The notes under the pieces are model-generated. The model saw only the letters and a program-made list of their open reading frames with translations, was not told the origin of the DNA and made no database searches. Made by a program: the position numbers and the translations under genes. From Ligula intestinalis (Eukaryota > Platyhelminthes > Cestoda > Diphyllobothriidea > Diphyllobothriidae), in contig JAYGXS010000010.1 of NCBI GenBank assembly GCA_036362985.1, positions 4,496,153 through 4,560,152 on the forward strand: a stretch of DNA of 64,000 nucleotides, read 5' to 3'. Positions 62,531-64,000 of the stretch are shown here, piece by piece; position 1 is the first letter of the stretch, and each line of letters opens with the position of its first letter.

Positions 62531-64000
62531 TTGCTTCTATTCGGTACGAAATAAGTTGCCTACGATCCATTGTCGCCTATGCAACTTATTGGTTTCTTAT
62601 CTGCCAAACAAGCCCGGAGGACTGGAAAGGATTTATCTCCATCCTCCTCCTCCTCCCCCTTAATCGCACTCCTTTCCGAGTCGAGAAAAAAAGCTAGCGT
62701 GATTTTCAAAAGTTGTACGGACAAACAGCTGTTTTCGGTCGTTCATCAGCAGGCCTTTACAGTGACATGTAAAATAAGCGAGTAAAGCGGGCAGTTCCGT
62801 ACAGTACTCATATCGTTCTTGAGGTGGGGAGGGGGGTAATTAGTCATCTCGTCGTTCCACCGTCTCGTGCATGCCGGGACGTGGCGCCCGTGGAGAGGGG
62901 GGAGGGGGCGTTCTCACGGTCGACGTCCGACGCGAGGCGTGCCCCCTGTGACTGCGAGTAGCGTGGTCGCATGGCGTGTTCTCTGTGGCTGCAGGTGGCA
63001 TGGTTTCAGGCGGTGTTGCTTATGAGGTCGTGGCTTCTGGCGGCGTAGGATCCTTGTGTGCAGTCGGCCAAGGGAGTGAAACTGCGGAGAGTAGATTTTG
63101 CTAAACGAATTGCCATTGCATAAGCTGTGACTGTGTTGGCGTACCCTCTTCTCCAGCCGTCTCGTTGTTCAACCAATATACTCCGCTCCACAGGAGCAGG
63201 TGAAGGAGTAAGTGCACGTGGAAGTGGCCTGTGACGGTAGTCTGTCTTTACTACCATTCGCAGAAGGGGAGAATTTGTGAAGAATATGCGTAAGTTAGCC
63301 GCAGGGAAAGCATTCGTGACTGCTGTTTTTAGACCTCGTCTTACTAGTTTACCTACTGCGTCTCCTAGGAAGGGCAGTCTTATGAAAAGGTCTTTCTCTT
63401 CTGCCGTTGCTACTGTAGGCTTTGTGACACGCTCCTTGATGTTCCGAAGGTCGTACCTTTCTTGATTACCATTTTCACGGAGTGTGTTCTACAGCTGCTG
63501 CTACAGACCTCCTTCAACTACTTCAGAAGAGCAGATGCGTCGTGTTCTGGCTGCCAATCCCCGGATTAAGGTCCTTTTAAGATGAAGGGGATCCCCAGAC
63601 AGCCAGTTGGTCGTCTGTGGACCCGTAGGCCTGCTAATTTAATAATCACGTTATTTTAAAGCATTTCTTCCCAGGTATAAATTTGAAACAGGCCAAACAG
63701 CAGAATTTATTTGCGCTAATAAATTTCGAGAGTGCTTATCAACTGCGTCCTCTCTGTGCATGAATGACGAAACAATTAAAGAACACATCATTTTGAATTT
63801 TCACAAAATCGATAATAGCAAGGTCATGTTAATGTGGCAAATGGTCAGTTATGTCAACTTTAAACTTGAGACGAAAAGAAAGGAGGGGGAGGAATTACCA
63901 AAAATAAAAGTGCAATATGTATTTACCAGGGCAATTGAATATTAACTACATCGTCTAGTTGCTTACATAGGTCGGGCTTCTCCCGCCGTATGTAGGATGC
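62531..64000. other. Unassigned sequence
   Basis: No recognised exon, repeat partner or RNA gene. The frame at 63760-63945 is Lys/Glu-rich without motif. Confidence 0.35.

Noticed and set aside
1..64000. CRISPR arrays, bacterial operons or phage genes
   Set aside because: No regularly spaced short repeats and no prokaryotic gene organisation; splice-site structure and retroelements show a eukaryote.

Overview
This is a eukaryotic window. A multi-exon host gene on the minus strand occupies the left 27 kb, and almost everything else is retroelement debris. The organism is most likely a parasitic flatworm with a large, repeat-rich genome. The reasons are introns of 35 and 36 nt at the 5' end of a conserved gene, a very high density of Penelope-like elements (PLEs) of many ages and families, CR1/jockey-like LINE fragments and tRNA-derived SINEs. 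A diphyllobothriidean tapeworm would fit, but the species is inference.

Host gene. Twelve coding exons of an AP180/CALM (PICALM) clathrin-assembly protein run from 27112 down to 7698 on the minus strand. They give an intact ANTH domain with the PtdIns(4,5)P2-binding lysine motif, followed by an acidic and proline-rich tail with DLL/LLD-type clathrin-binding motifs. All splice phases agree. Two exons are microexons (40 and 42 nt), two introns are 35 and 36 nt, and one intron uses a GC donor. The larger introns (0.7 to 6.4 kb) hold PLE, LINE, hAT-like, SINE and microsatellite insertions. The last coding exon is uncertain.

Retroelements. At least 18 PLE loci are visible. The best is 9990-11534 (reverse transcriptase plus GIY-YIG endonuclease, open but 5'-truncated, inside the largest intron of the host gene). 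Most others are 3' fragments with only the GIY-YIG part. A 2.9-kb CR1/jockey-like LINE lies at 32.6-35.4 kb (minus), with older LINE pieces at 14.9-15.4 and 27.9-29.3 kb. Two pogo/Tigger-like MITEs (37.6 and 48.4 kb) have TA target duplications.

Ribozymes. About thirty hammerhead-ribozyme motifs can be read by eye, nearly all at the 3' ends (pLTRs) of PLEs, in several families. They share a stem III with no loop that is kept self-complementary (ACGU, AGCU, AAUU), an extra nucleotide after the CUGANGA box, and a conserved YCCRGNG box almost always exactly 19 nt past the predicted cleavage position. They often occur as outward-facing pairs at the two ends of palindromes. A separate 134-bp family carries its own hammerhead (stem III ACACGUGU), has no coding capacity, and in one place sits in a 9-bp target duplication whose empty site survives in the other arm of a 2-kb palindrome. 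This looks like a small ribozyme-bearing retroelement (retrozyme-like) and is the main candidate novelty.

The right half (35.5-64 kb) has no recognisable host gene.
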